In this document: one piece after another, positions 45,440-55,291 of the stretch
Layout: each line of letters starts with the position of its first letter
How positions within the stretch are numbered: the stretch's first letter is position 1
DNA from: Microbispora oryzae
GTDB taxonomy: Bacteria > Actinomycetota > Actinomycetes > Streptosporangiales > Streptosporangiaceae
NCBI RefSeq assembly: GCF_017896165.1
Contig: NZ_JAFCNB010000019.1
Span: 62,001-126,000 of the forward strand
Direction: 5' to 3'
Length of the DNA: 64,000 nucleotides
The notes under the pieces: generated by a model
Told to the model about the DNA's origin: nothing
The model's input: the letters and a program-made list of their open reading frames with translations, nothing else
Database searches by the model: none
Translations under genes and position numbers: made by a program

Positions 45440-46213
45440 CTACTGAGGCGGCTCCGGCGCCCGCGGCAGGCTGATGCGGTCGAGCAGTTCCTCCAGCAGG
45501 CACAGCTCACCGCGGCTGAAGCGATCGGCGACGTCCGGGAGGACGGCCCTGAGCGCCACGGCGCGCGCGGCTGCCGTGCTCGCGCCGTGGGCGGCCGGAG
45601 CGTGTTCGACGGGGCCTATCGTGATCGCGTCGAGGACGGCGTCGCGGACGCCGATGGACATCACCGAGCGCGAGGCGGTCGCGGGGTCGGCTCCCGCGGC
45701 GATGAGGGCGAGCACCACGCCCGACCCGGCGGAGTGGACCATCTCTGCGGCGGCGTCGACGCTCATGCACAGCCGACCGGCCCCCGCGACGCGGCGGACG
45801 GTCCTCCGCAGGGCCTCGTGCACGTCTCCGGCCACGGCCCAGGCGCCTCCCGGCCGCGGGTTTCCGTACATGAGCGCGTACATCGCCTGGTGGGCCATGC
45901 CGAAGTCGACGTTACGGTCCCAGCCGACACGGAGCTCCTCGACCGGGTCGTCCATCGGCTCGCGGGCGGTCTTCTCGGCGAGGTAGTCGGCGAAGCCCCG
46001 GCGCACCACAGCGTCGAGCAGCCCCTGCATGTCGCCGAACTGCCGGTAGATGGTCTGCGCCTGCACTCCGGCCGCCGCGCTCACCGCCCGGGTCGACACC
46101 GCGTCTCTGCCCTGCTCGTCGAGGAGCGCCATCGCGGCGCGGAGGATGCGCTCCCGCGGGCTCTCCACGGCCTTGTCATCCATGGTCTTGTGATCCATGG
46201 CCTTGTCGTCCAC
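45440..46213 (-). CDS. TetR-family repressor with repeated start region
   Basis: The DNA-binding part is PRERILRAAMALLDEQGRDA then VSTRAVSAAAGVQAQTIYRQ. It is preceded by a tandem repeat of five codons (MDDKA-like, three times), each beginning with a potential start codon (GTG, ATG, ATG), so translation may begin at 46213, 46198 or 46183. It diverges from the aldo/keto reductase gene; a 20-bp inverted repeat lies between them. Confidence 0.88.
   Translation of the reverse strand: MDDKAMDHKTMDDKAVESPRERILRAAMALLDEQGRDAVSTRAVSAAAGVQAQTIYRQFGDMQGLLDAVVRRGFADYLAEKTAREPMDDPVEELRVGWDRNVDFGMAHQAMYALMYGNPRPGGAWAVAGDVHEALRRTVRRVAGAGRLCMSVDAAAEMVHSAGSGVVLALIAAGADPATASRSVMSIGVRDAVLDAITIGPVEHAPAAHGASTAAARAVALRAVLPDVADRFSRGELCLLEELLDRISLPRAPEPPQ
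46169..46213 (-). repeat. Three 15-bp in-frame repeats at the TetR 5' end
   Basis: Units at 46213-46199, 46198-46184 and 46183-46169 have the form NTGGAYNACAAGRCC, each starting with a start codon. The reading frame is kept. Confidence 0.85.
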
Positions 46214-46222
46214 GTGAGCAAC

Positions 46223-46242
46223 GATAACGGATATCCGTGATC
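46223..46242. promoter_or_regulatory. Inverted-repeat operator between TetR and reductase genes
   Basis: GATAACGGATATCCGTGATC is palindromic except for one base pair, with a perfect 12-bp core ACGGATATCCGT. It starts 10 bp before the TetR frame and probably binds this TetR repressor. Confidence 0.7.
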
Positions 46243-46368
46243 GATGTTGCGTTATCAGTGATGCTGTGGTTCAGTGGTCATCGATCACATCGCCTCCCGG
46301 TGGGAGCGCCGGCCGGTTCCGCCGCGCCCATGCCCCCGTCGGCCGGAGTCAGCAGGCAAGGAGAACGC

Positions 46369-47379
46369 GTGGCCACCATCCCCACCCGCAAGCTCGGCAC
46401 CGACGGCCCCGAGGTCTCGGCCATCGGCCTCGGCGCCATGGGCATGTCCGACCTCTACGGTCCCGCCGACGAGCAGGAGAGCGTCGCGACGCTGCACGCC
46501 GCCATCGACGCGGGCGTCAACCTCATCGACACCGGCGACTTCTACGGCTCCGGCCACAACGAGATGCTGATCGGGCGGGCGCTCAGGGAGCGCCGCCGCG
46601 AGGACGTCGTGATCAGCGTGAAGTTCGGGTCGCGGCGCACGCCCGACGGCGCGTTCCAGCCGGTCCCCTATGACGTGTCGCCCGCGGCGGTGAAGGACCG
46701 GCTGGCGTACTCGCTGCGCCGCCTCGGCACCGACTACATCGACATCTACCGTCCCGCGCGGCTGAACCGGGAGATCCCGATCGAGGAGACGGTGGGCGCG
46801 CTGCTGGAGATGCGGCAGGCCGGATACATCCGGCACATCGGCCTGTCGGAGGTCGGGCCGGAAACGCTGCGCCGGGCGGCCGCGGTGGCGCCGATCAGCG
46901 ACCTGCAGATCGAGTACTCCCTGGTCTCCCGCGGCCCCGAGAACGCCATCATCCCGGCCCTGCGCGAGCTCGGCATCGGTCTCACCGCGTACGGCGTGCT
47001 CTCCCGCGGTCTGCTCAGCGGCCACTGGACGCCCGAGAGAGAGCTGGCCGCCGGCGACTTCCGCGCCAACAGCCCCCGCTTCCAGGGCGAGAACCTGGAG
47101 GCGAACCTGCGTCTGGTCGGCGCCCTCTCCAGGATCGCCGAGCGGATCGGCGCGACCACGAGCCAGGTCGCCATCGCGTGGGTCGCGGCGCGGGGCGACG
47201 ACATCGTCCCGCTGGTGGGCGCCCGCCGCCGCGACCGGCTGACGGAGTCACTCGCGGCGGTGGCCCTCACCCTCGACGAGGACGTCGTCGCCGAGATCGA
47301 GGCCGCCGTTCCGGCGGGAGCCGCGGCCGGTTCGCGGTACGCCGCCCCGCTCATGGCCACGCTCGACAGCGAGAACTGA
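46369..47379 (+). CDS. Aldo/keto reductase
   Basis: GTG 46369 follows AAGGAGA; the frame is open to 46237 but the extra part is not protein-like. The 336-residue barrel has the family signature INLIDTGDFYGSG-type motif (Asp and Tyr of the catalytic set) and the Lys in ISVKFGSRR. At the position where most family members have a His (YLHRPD), it reads DIYRPARLN, as in some subfamilies. C-terminal NADPH-binding residues are in VPLVGARRRDRL. It reduces an aldehyde or ketone; probably induced when the TetR repressor is released. Confidence 0.9.
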   Translation: MATIPTRKLGTDGPEVSAIGLGAMGMSDLYGPADEQESVATLHAAIDAGVNLIDTGDFYGSGHNEMLIGRALRERRREDVVISVKFGSRRTPDGAFQPVPYDVSPAAVKDRLAYSLRRLGTDYIDIYRPARLNREIPIEETVGALLEMRQAGYIRHIGLSEVGPETLRRAAAVAPISDLQIEYSLVSRGPENAIIPALRELGIGLTAYGVLSRGLLSGHWTPERELAAGDFRANSPRFQGENLEANLRLVGALSRIAERIGATTSQVAIAWVAARGDDIVPLVGARRRDRLTESLAAVALTLDEDVVAEIEAAVPAGAAAGSRYAAPLMATLDSEN

Positions 47380-47448
47380 TCGGACGTCGGCCGGGGGCCC
47401 GCGCGTGCGGGCCCCCGGCCCGATGTCACCTCCGCCTCGTCCGATAGG

Positions 47449-49410
47449 TCAGGGGCTGGTGCAGGTGGCGGTGGGGGTCGCCGCGGTGCCGCTGGCGGTG
47501 AAGCCGAACGTCGTCGACCCGCCCGCCGCGATCGACCCGTTGTAGTCGGCGTTGCGGACCGTCACCGACGAACCGGACACGCTCTGCGTGCCGTTCCACA
47601 GACTGCTGATCGTCTGACCGCTTGGCCACGTCCACTTCACCGTCCAGCCGTTGACCGCCGAACCGCCCGCCCGGACCGTCACATTCGACTGGAACCCACC
47701 CGGCCATGAGTTCGTCGTCTCAATCGTCGCCGAACACGCACCCGTCACCGGAACCGACGGAGACACCGACGGAGACACCGACGGAGACACCGACGGCGAA
47801 GCCGACGGGGACGATGACGGAGACACACTCGGGCTCGCGCTCGGCGACGGCGTGCCGGTCGAACCGATCTGGCCGTTGAAGGTGAGCTTCACGACGTAGG
47901 CGAGGGCGGAGTAGGGCTGGTTGGGCAGCGTGATGTGCAGGCCGCTCCCGTCCTGGTTGCGGTTGGGCAGGTTGATGTAGGTGCCGGCGGTGTTGCCGAT
48001 CATCTCGACCCTGCTCAGGTTGGACAGGTTGACCTTCCCGTTGGCCAGCGAGGCGAGGTTGAGGCTCGCCCCGTTGCCGGGCCAGCCGAGCACCGTCGCG
48101 TACAGCACGGTGTTGTCCTTGCTGCGGGTGTAGCGGATGTCCTGGGCGGTACCGGCCCGCGGCGTGGTGAACGACCCGCCGCCCATCTTCGTCGGGCCCT
48201 CCCCGTACGTGCTCCAGGCGCGCGTGGAGTAGATCGACTCACCGTTGCGCTTGAGGTAGGTGCCGATGGCGTTCAGCACGTCCTTCTGACCCTGCGGGAT
48301 GGTCCCGTCGATCATCGGGGAGATGTTCAGCAGCATGTTGCCGTTCTTGCTCACCCGGTCGATCAGCGCGTGCAGCATGGCGGGCGCGCTGTAGTAGGAG
48401 ATCCCGTTGGTGTAGGACCAGCTGGAGGCGCTGATGGCGTCGTCGGTCAGCCAGTACGGGTACTGGATGCCGGCCGGGCCGCCGCGCTCGTAGTCGTACA
48501 CCTCTCCCTTGTTGTCGAAGCCGTCCTTGTAGGTGGCCACGACCTCCTTGCCCCAGGAATTGGCCTGGTTGTAGTAGTACGACAGGAAGTTCAGCCGCTT
48601 CGACTCGCTGATGCGGCTGAGGTTGAAGTCCTGCCAGAGGATGTCGGGCTGGACCTTGTCCACGACCTCCTTCAGCTTGTCGTACCAGAGCTGCTCTTCG
48701 GCTGTCGTCCCCAGCTGCCCGTACAGCTTCTTCAAGGAGTTGGACGACTGGGTGGGCACATGATCGTAGTAACCGGTGAAGTTGTAGGCGTGGTGCATCG
48801 ACACCAGCAGCTTCAGGTTCTTGGCCCGGATGGCGTCGGCGAACAGTTGCAGCAGGTCGAGTTTCGGCCCCTTGGCGGCCGAGTTCCACTCGTTCACCGA
48901 GCTGTTCCACATCGAGAACCCGTCGTGGTGCTCGGCCACCGGCCCGGCGAATTTCGCGCCGGAGTCGGCGAACAACTGCGCCCACTCGTTCGGGTCGAAG
49001 TTGCCACCGGCCGACTTCAGCTTCGGCGCGAACTGCACCCAGTTGCCGGCCTTGTCCCGGGCCCCGTCGATGAAGTTGTTGTACGGCCACACAGACGGGT
49101 CGCCGTAGACGCTCTTGTGGTGATTGTTCTCGTTGGAGCCGCCGACGTACATGTTCCGCGGGTACCACTCGCTGCCGTAGGCCGCTGTGGCGAAGGCGCC
49201 CCAGTGGAAGTAGATGCCGAACTTGGCGTCCTGGAACCACTCCGGCGCGGCCGGATGCTGGTCCACCGACGCCCAGGTCGGCTGGTAGGTCGTGGGAGCC
49301 GCGGAGGCGGAGCCGGTCAGGCTCGGAATCGTGAGAAGGGCTCCGGTGAGTAAGGCACTACCGGCGAGCGCGGTGCGTCTGCGAAATGCCGACGCCATGG
49401 TGGGGGGCAC
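47449..49410 (-). CDS. Secreted GH29 alpha-L-fucosidase with C-terminal CBM2
   Basis: Start GTG 49410 (GGGAGA upstream); ATG 49398 is possible. After a signal peptide (ALAGSALLTGALLTIPSLTG, ending SASA) the family 29 domain shows FGIYFHWGAFATAAYGSEWY, the AEHHDGFSMWNS motif (residues 160-170) and the nucleophile Asp261 in ILWQDFNLSRIS. A beta-sandwich follows. A Ser/Pro/Val linker leads to a CBM2 nearly identical in DNA to that of the clan GH-A enzyme at 24005. It removes terminal fucose, perhaps from xyloglucan side chains, while bound to cellulose. Confidence 0.92.
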   Translation of the reverse strand: MPPTMASAFRRRTALAGSALLTGALLTIPSLTGSASAAPTTYQPTWASVDQHPAAPEWFQDAKFGIYFHWGAFATAAYGSEWYPRNMYVGGSNENNHHKSVYGDPSVWPYNNFIDGARDKAGNWVQFAPKLKSAGGNFDPNEWAQLFADSGAKFAGPVAEHHDGFSMWNSSVNEWNSAAKGPKLDLLQLFADAIRAKNLKLLVSMHHAYNFTGYYDHVPTQSSNSLKKLYGQLGTTAEEQLWYDKLKEVVDKVQPDILWQDFNLSRISESKRLNFLSYYYNQANSWGKEVVATYKDGFDNKGEVYDYERGGPAGIQYPYWLTDDAISASSWSYTNGISYYSAPAMLHALIDRVSKNGNMLLNISPMIDGTIPQGQKDVLNAIGTYLKRNGESIYSTRAWSTYGEGPTKMGGGSFTTPRAGTAQDIRYTRSKDNTVLYATVLGWPGNGASLNLASLANGKVNLSNLSRVEMIGNTAGTYINLPNRNQDGSGLHITLPNQPYSALAYVVKLTFNGQIGSTGTPSPSASPSVSPSSSPSASPSVSPSVSPSVSPSVPVTGACSATIETTNSWPGGFQSNVTVRAGGSAVNGWTVKWTWPSGQTISSLWNGTQSVSGSSVTVRNADYNGSIAAGGSTTFGFTASGTAATPTATCTSP

Positions 49411-49680
49411 GCTGTCTCCCGAAGAGTATCGATGACGACCATGACAGTCCGACGCGTCAGAGATCCGACGTTAGAGCCGGTTTGCCCCCTGTCAAAGCCG
49501 TAAATAAGCCCACCAATCAACGTAGACATAGGATTAATTCGTGCGCGGACTTCCCTTCGGCGCCCCTCACCAGGGATTCGGCCGACCACGACACCCGTGC
49601 ACGGACCTCTCCCGAGGACAGAAGCGATATAGCACGGAGGCTTCTGAAGTGAAACGTTCAGGTCACCGGCGGGATCGATT

Positions 49681-50817
49681 TCAATCCGCCGAATAGCGGG
49701 GAAACCGCACCGTCACGGTGAGACCGCCGCCATTCCGGGGGGCGGCCTCGGCACTCCCGCCGTGGGCGCGGGCGACGGCCCGCACGATGGACAATCCGAG
49801 TCCCGCTCCGGCCATCGAGCCGGTGCGGTCGGCGTCCAGGCGGCGGAACGGCTCGAACAGGCCCTCCACCAGCGCGGGCGCGATCTCCAGGCCGGTGTTC
49901 TCCACCGTGATGAACGATCCGCCGGGATCCGTCCCGGTGCGTACGGAGACCGTCGCGCGCTCGTCGTTGTACTTGAACGCGTTGTCCACGAGATTCGTGA
50001 TCACATGCTCCATCAGCACAGCGTCGCCCACGGCGAAGGCGGGGCGGAGATCGGCCTCCGTCGCCGGGTAGCGGGCGAGCGTGGCGCGGACGAGCGCGGC
50101 CAGGTCCGCCCGGTCGCGTTCGGTCAGCTCACGCTCGGTCCTGGCCAGCGTGAGGAGGCCCTCGATGAGGCGCTCCTGACGGACGTTCCCGGCCAGCAAC
50201 TCGTCGCGCACCGGCCGTAGCGGCGCCGGAAGCGCGTCGTCGGCGAACGCCACCTGGAGCAGCGCGCGGTTGATCGCGAGAGGGGTCTTGAGCTCGTGCG
50301 AAGCGTTGGCGACGAACCGGCGCTGCCCGTCGAAGGCACGGTCGAGTCGTTCGAGCATGGAGTCGAAGGTGTCGGCGAGCTCCTTGATCTCGTCCTGCGG
50401 TCCCTCCATCCAGATCCTGCGGTGGAGCGTGCTGTCGGACAGCCTGCGCGCGGTCTCGGTGACCCGCTGGAGGGGCGCCAGAGCCCGCCGCGCGACGACC
50501 CAGCCCACGGCCAGACCGGCCAGACCGACGATCACGGCTGCCAGAATCGACCACGACAGGGTCGAGGTGATCACACTCTGCCGGTAGGCGTCCACCTGGG
50601 CGGCGAACTGGTGGGAGAGTACGCGTCGCACCGCCTCGGCGGACATGCCGCCGACGTCGAACCGGCCCTGCTCGGCGAGGGACTCGGTGAAGGACTGGTT
50701 GACGATCCCGGAGACGACGAAGAAGTTGACCACCAGGAGGAGCCCGGCGGCGAGGAAGCACAGGCTGCCGTACACCGCGGTCAGCCGCCATCTGACCGGC
50801 AGGCGCCCGCCGCTCAG
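49681..50817 (-). CDS. Membrane histidine kinase of the envelope operon
   Basis: Two N-terminal membrane helices (LTAVYGSLCFLAAGLLLVVN; WSILAAVIVGLAGLAVGWVV) flank a short external loop. HAMP follows, then the H-box NASHELKTPLAI, the N-box NLVDNAFKYNDE and the G-box GAGLGLSIV. No ATG, GTG or TTG start exists at the expected place; CTG at 50817 overlaps the response-regulator stop, so translational coupling with a CTG start is likely. It pairs with the response regulator encoded just before it. Confidence 0.88.
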   Translation of the reverse strand: MSGGRLPVRWRLTAVYGSLCFLAAGLLLVVNFFVVSGIVNQSFTESLAEQGRFDVGGMSAEAVRRVLSHQFAAQVDAYRQSVITSTLSWSILAAVIVGLAGLAVGWVVARRALAPLQRVTETARRLSDSTLHRRIWMEGPQDEIKELADTFDSMLERLDRAFDGQRRFVANASHELKTPLAINRALLQVAFADDALPAPLRPVRDELLAGNVRQERLIEGLLTLARTERELTERDRADLAALVRATLARYPATEADLRPAFAVGDAVLMEHVITNLVDNAFKYNDERATVSVRTGTDPGGSFITVENTGLEIAPALVEGLFEPFRRLDADRTGSMAGAGLGLSIVRAVARAHGGSAEAAPRNGGGLTVTVRFPRYSAD

Positions 50818-51467
50818 AGCCGATAGCCGGCTCCGGTGACCGTCTCGATCACCGGAGGGTGTCCGAGCTTCCGCCGCAGCGTCCCCACGGTCACCCGGAC
50901 CGAGTTGGTGAAGTAGTTGATGTTCTCGTCCCATGCCTTCTCCAGCAGATTCTCGGCGCTGACCACGGCGCCCTCCGCGCGCATCAGGACCTCCAGCACG
51001 GCGAACTCCTTGGGACTGAGCGCGACGTAGCGCCCGTCCCGGAAGACCTGGTGCCGCGCGGGGTCGAGCGTGATCCCCGCACGGTTCAGGACGGGGGGCG
51101 TCCGGGTCGGCACCCGGCGCGCCAGCGCCCGTAGCCGGGCGACCAGTTCCGGGAAGTCGAACGGCTTGGCCAGGTAGTCGTCGGCGCCGATCGACAGCCC
51201 CTCCACCTTCGAGCGCAGATCCCCGGCCGCGGTGAGCATGATGATCCGCGCCGGAAGCCGCTCCTCGGCGAGCAACCGGCACACCTCGTCTCCGTGGATC
51301 TTCGGCAGGTCCCGGTCGAGCACGATCACGTCGTAGTCGTTGGCCATCGCCCGTTCCAGCGCCGCGTCGCCGTCGTAGACGACGTCCACCGCCATCTTCT
51401 CCTTGCGGAGTCCGGTCGCCACGATGTCGGCCAGGACCCGCTCATCCTCCGCAACCAGCACACGCAT
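50814..51467 (-). CDS. OmpR-family response regulator
   Basis: 217 residues: a receiver domain (MRVLVAEDERVLADIVATGL, phosphoacceptor Asp in VIVLDRDLP, Lys in YLAKPF) and a C-terminal winged helix (LSPKEFAVLEVLMRAEGAVV; SVRVTVGTLRRKLG). It is 36 bp after the permease gene and overlaps the kinase gene, so it is co-transcribed and probably senses the state of the same ABC export system. Confidence 0.93.
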   Translation of the reverse strand: MRVLVAEDERVLADIVATGLRKEKMAVDVVYDGDAALERAMANDYDVIVLDRDLPKIHGDEVCRLLAEERLPARIIMLTAAGDLRSKVEGLSIGADDYLAKPFDFPELVARLRALARRVPTRTPPVLNRAGITLDPARHQVFRDGRYVALSPKEFAVLEVLMRAEGAVVSAENLLEKAWDENINYFTNSVRVTVGTLRRKLGHPPVIETVTGAGYRL

Positions 51468-51503
51468 GGCCCAATGCTCCCAAGAAACCCAACGTACGGA
51501 CGC

Positions 51504-52743
51504 TTACGTCGTGGACAGAGCCGCCGTGGGCGGCATCCGAGCCGCTCGCGCGGCCGGGTAGATGCCGGCGACCACGCCGACCGCAAGCGCCGCCGCGAGT
51601 CCGCCGCCGAGCACCCACAGTGGCACCACCGACGGCAGGTCCCGCCAGAGGGCGTAGCCGTACGTGGCGAGCGCGCCGAGCAGCCCTCCGCCGATCCCGC
51701 CCATCCCGGTGAGGAGCAGTGACTCCGCCAGGAACTGGATCCGGATCTGGCCGCGAGTGGCACCGAGAGAGCGGCGCAGGCCGATCTCGTGCCGCCGTTC
51801 CAGCACCGAGATGACCATGGTGTTGGCCACGCCGACGCCGCCCACGAGCAGCGCGACCCCACCGACGCCGAGCAGCAGATTGGTGAAGGCCCCCGCGACG
51901 GCGGTCCTCGCCGCGAGCACGTCGGACGGGCGGCTCACGGTCACCTCCTCCGGATGCTCCGGGTTGGCGGTGCGGGGAAGCACCCCGCGGATGTCGGCGA
52001 CGTACGCGTCCACGCATCTGACATAGATCGTCGTGGGGAACCCGTCGAAGCCGAGGAACGCGCCGGCGGCGGGGAAGCCGACGAGGGCCGACACGTCGAT
52101 CTCCTCGGCGAGCGGCGATTCGCGCAGCACACCCACCACCGTCCACCACTGACCGTCGATCCACACCGCGTCCCCGGCCGTTACGCCGAGACGCTCCGCC
52201 GCCGTCGCGCCCAGCACCACCGCCCGCTGCCCGGCGGTGAACTCGTTCAGCCAGGCTCCGGCCCGGATGGTGGTCTGCAGGGTGCGCGGCAGGTCCAGGG
52301 AGGCGGCGCGCACCTGGAGACCGCCCGTGTGGGTGCTGGGAATCCGATCGTTGCGGAAGATCGGAACACCGGTGTCCCCGGTCTGACCGGCCATCTGGAT
52401 CGGGTCCATCGCGCGGATCATCGTCATCGCCCGCTTCGGCAACTTGGACTCCCCACCCAAGATCTGCTGACCGGCGCCGACGGTCAGCATGTTGGTGCCG
52501 AGCCGGTCGAGCTCCCCCAGCAGCCGGGCCTGACTGGAGGACGACACGCCCAGCACGGCGACCATGGTCGCGATGCCGATCGCGATCCCCAGCGCGGAAA
52601 GGATCACCCGGGTGGAGCGGGTGCGCAGGCCCTGCGCACCCAGCCGCGCCACGTCGCCCGTGCTCAACCGCGCCGGCGTGAGCCGTTCTCGCCCGCCCGC
52701 GTCACGACCCCGCCGTCCCCTCTCGTACGGCACGGCGGCCCGG

Positions 52744-52751
<8 letters not shown>
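51504..52751 (-). CDS. MacB-like ABC transporter permease
   Basis: ATG 52751 overlaps the ATPase stop by 8 bp. The 415-residue protein has one N-terminal helix ([20 protein letters not shown]), a ~230-residue periplasmic/extracytoplasmic MacB core domain ([17 protein letters not shown]...), and three C-terminal FtsX helices ([20 protein letters not shown] then [20 protein letters not shown]). It belongs to the tripartite-type exporter subfamily of mechanotransmission ABC systems. The transported substrate is unknown. Confidence 0.9.
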
Positions 52752-53477
<726 letters not shown>

Positions 53478-53481
<4 letters not shown>

Positions 53482-54542
53482 CCCTCGGGCACCTCGACTC
53501 TCATGCCCTCGCCGAGGCCGGGGCCGGATATCTCGACCCGGCTCAGCGCGTACAGGCCGGTCTTCACGGAGACCACCCGGGTCGTCGTGCCGTTCACGAC
53601 GCGCACGCCGTATCCCCCCTCCCGGAGCGCGAGCAGCGCCTCGATCGGCACGGAGAGCACGTTCCTGTGCCGTTCTGTCCGCAGGAGGACCGACACCGGC
53701 GCCTGGTCGAGCCGGCCCAGCCGGCCCGTCACGACCGCCTCGACGTCGATCGTCGCCTGAGCGTCCTTGCCGGCCGCGACGGTGGCGGTCGCGCCGACCG
53801 CCGAGATCCGGCCCTTCACCGTGCGGCCGTCCGGCAGTTCCACGGTCACCGCCGCCCCCTTGCGGGCGAACTGCTGGTACGACGCCGGGAGCTCTATGTG
53901 GACGGTCCGCCGGGTGCCCGTGGTCGTGATCACGGACCGGCCCGCGACGTCGCCCTTCACCGCGGTGTCGGCTGCGATCCGGAGCGCGGCCGAGGCGACG
54001 ACGATCTGCGCCGAGTCCACGGCGCCCGTCGCGCTCAACCGGTTGTCGTCCTGCCACTTCCGCACGGCTCTCGCCGTGCGCCACGTGTAGTCGGGATCCA
54101 CCGGGCCGGGGTCGTAGCCGAGCGCTCTGAGGTTGCGTTCGAGCTGCTCGACGTCCGCTCCGCGGGTGCCGGGCAGGAGGCGCCGGTACATCGGGATCGA
54201 TCCGTACATGAGGATGACGGGACGCCGCTCGACCTCGTACAGCCACTGTCCCCTGTGGACGACCGATCCTTCGGCCCGCGTCCTCGTCACGATGCCCGTG
54301 GCGAAGTTGGGCAGAACCCGCCGCCCCGGATAGCCGAGTGTGCCGCCGACCTGCCTGCTGTCCACCAGGTCGGAGCGGGTGATCTCCGCGGTCGCGGGTG
54401 GACGCCGGTTCGCGTCCGCCGGGACCTCCGCCTGCCGGTTCGCGACGATCGCCGTGACCCCGCCGCCGACCACGACCGTGGTGACAGCCACCGCCGAGAC
54501 CACCGTGGCGACGGCCGGCAGGGCCCTGGCCCGGCGGCTCAC
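53478..54542 (-). CDS. Membrane-fusion/adaptor protein with peptidoglycan-binding domain
   Basis: GTG 54542 overlaps the lipoprotein stop (GTGA). One N-terminal membrane helix ([20 protein letters not shown]) anchors the protein. A biotinyl-lipoyl-like hairpin follows. Residues ~110-165 are a PG_binding_1 domain ([20 protein letters not shown], then [10 protein letters not shown]), which would dock on the cell wall. The rest is a beta-barrel and HlyD-like domain ([20 protein letters not shown]). It likely couples the ABC pair to the wall. Confidence 0.85.
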
Positions 54543-55018
54543 CGCTGATCCGGGGCGAGAAGGGCCTGACACGCCTTCTGCGCCGCCTGAAACGCCGGCG
54601 AATCCTTGCCCACGCCGTCCGGTGCCGTGATCCTCACTCCGCCCCTGGAGTCCAGCTGCGGGTCGGGCATGTCCATCCCGTGCTTGCGCACGCAGGCGGC
54701 GTACCGGAGGGCCCGATCGAGCATCTTCTTCTTTTCGTCCGCGGAAAGACCGGGCAGGACCGGCGCGTACCGCTTGCACGCCTCCTCCGCTTTCCGGCCG
54801 GTCTCCGGGTCGGATCCCCGTACGCTCAGCTCGTTGTCGTTCTGCACGACGGTGAGCCCGTGGTCACGCAGGCACGAGGCGTATTTGGCGGGATCGCCCG
54901 ACGCGGCCGCGCCTCCTCCGGGGGAGGCGACAGCGGGGCCGCCCGCACGGCCACCGCACGCCGCGAGCAGAAATGGGGTCGCCGCGAGCGCGACGACGAG
55001 AGCGCGCTTTTTCTTCAT
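54539..55018 (-). CDS. Small lipoprotein with two CxRxHG motifs
   Basis: 159 residues. The signal peptide ends in a lipobox, [11 protein letters not shown]. The mature part has two similar units: [11 protein letters not shown] and [16 protein letters not shown], each with one Cys, and two further Cys ([17 protein letters not shown]). This pattern is found in many actinobacterial lipoproteins of unknown role beside MFP/ABC operons. It is the first gene of the six-gene operon. Confidence 0.75.
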   Translation of the reverse strand: MKKKRALVVALAATPFLLAACGGRAGGPAVASPGGGAAASGDPAKYASCLRDHGLTVVQNDNELSVRGSDPETGRKAEEACKRYAPVLPGLSADEKKKMLDRALRYAACVRKHGMDMPDPQLDSRGGVRITAPDGVGKDSPAFQAAQKACQALLAPDQR

Positions 55019-55291
55019 GGCATATTGCTAAACCGGCGGCACTAAAAACCCGTTAAGCGAATTTGCTTAACCCTTCTTTATCCGGTTTCCGGGACCGCCT
55101 CCGCCGGCCGGCGTCCCGGTGTGGCTACCCGCTTCGGACGACGACCCCGGGGCCGGGGCTCGTCCGGCGAGCGGGACCTGAAGTAGCATGACGCCGCGTC
55201 CGCGACGATCACGCGACGCACGGCCGGCGGCTCCCCCGGGCCCGGCCTCTCGGGACCAGACCGCGAGGCCGCTCGAACCTCGGGAGGTCGC

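Noticed and set aside
41779-45510. A 1243-codon open frame antisense to the nitrate reductase
   Set aside because: It is a GC-skew shadow: its product is Gly/Arg/Ala/Asp-rich without domains, whereas the opposite strand has complete catalytic motifs.
47755-47810. Tandem GGAGACACCGAC repeats as a minisatellite of separate interest
   Set aside because: They encode the Ser-Pro-Ser-Val linker of the GH29 enzyme and are common in such linkers.
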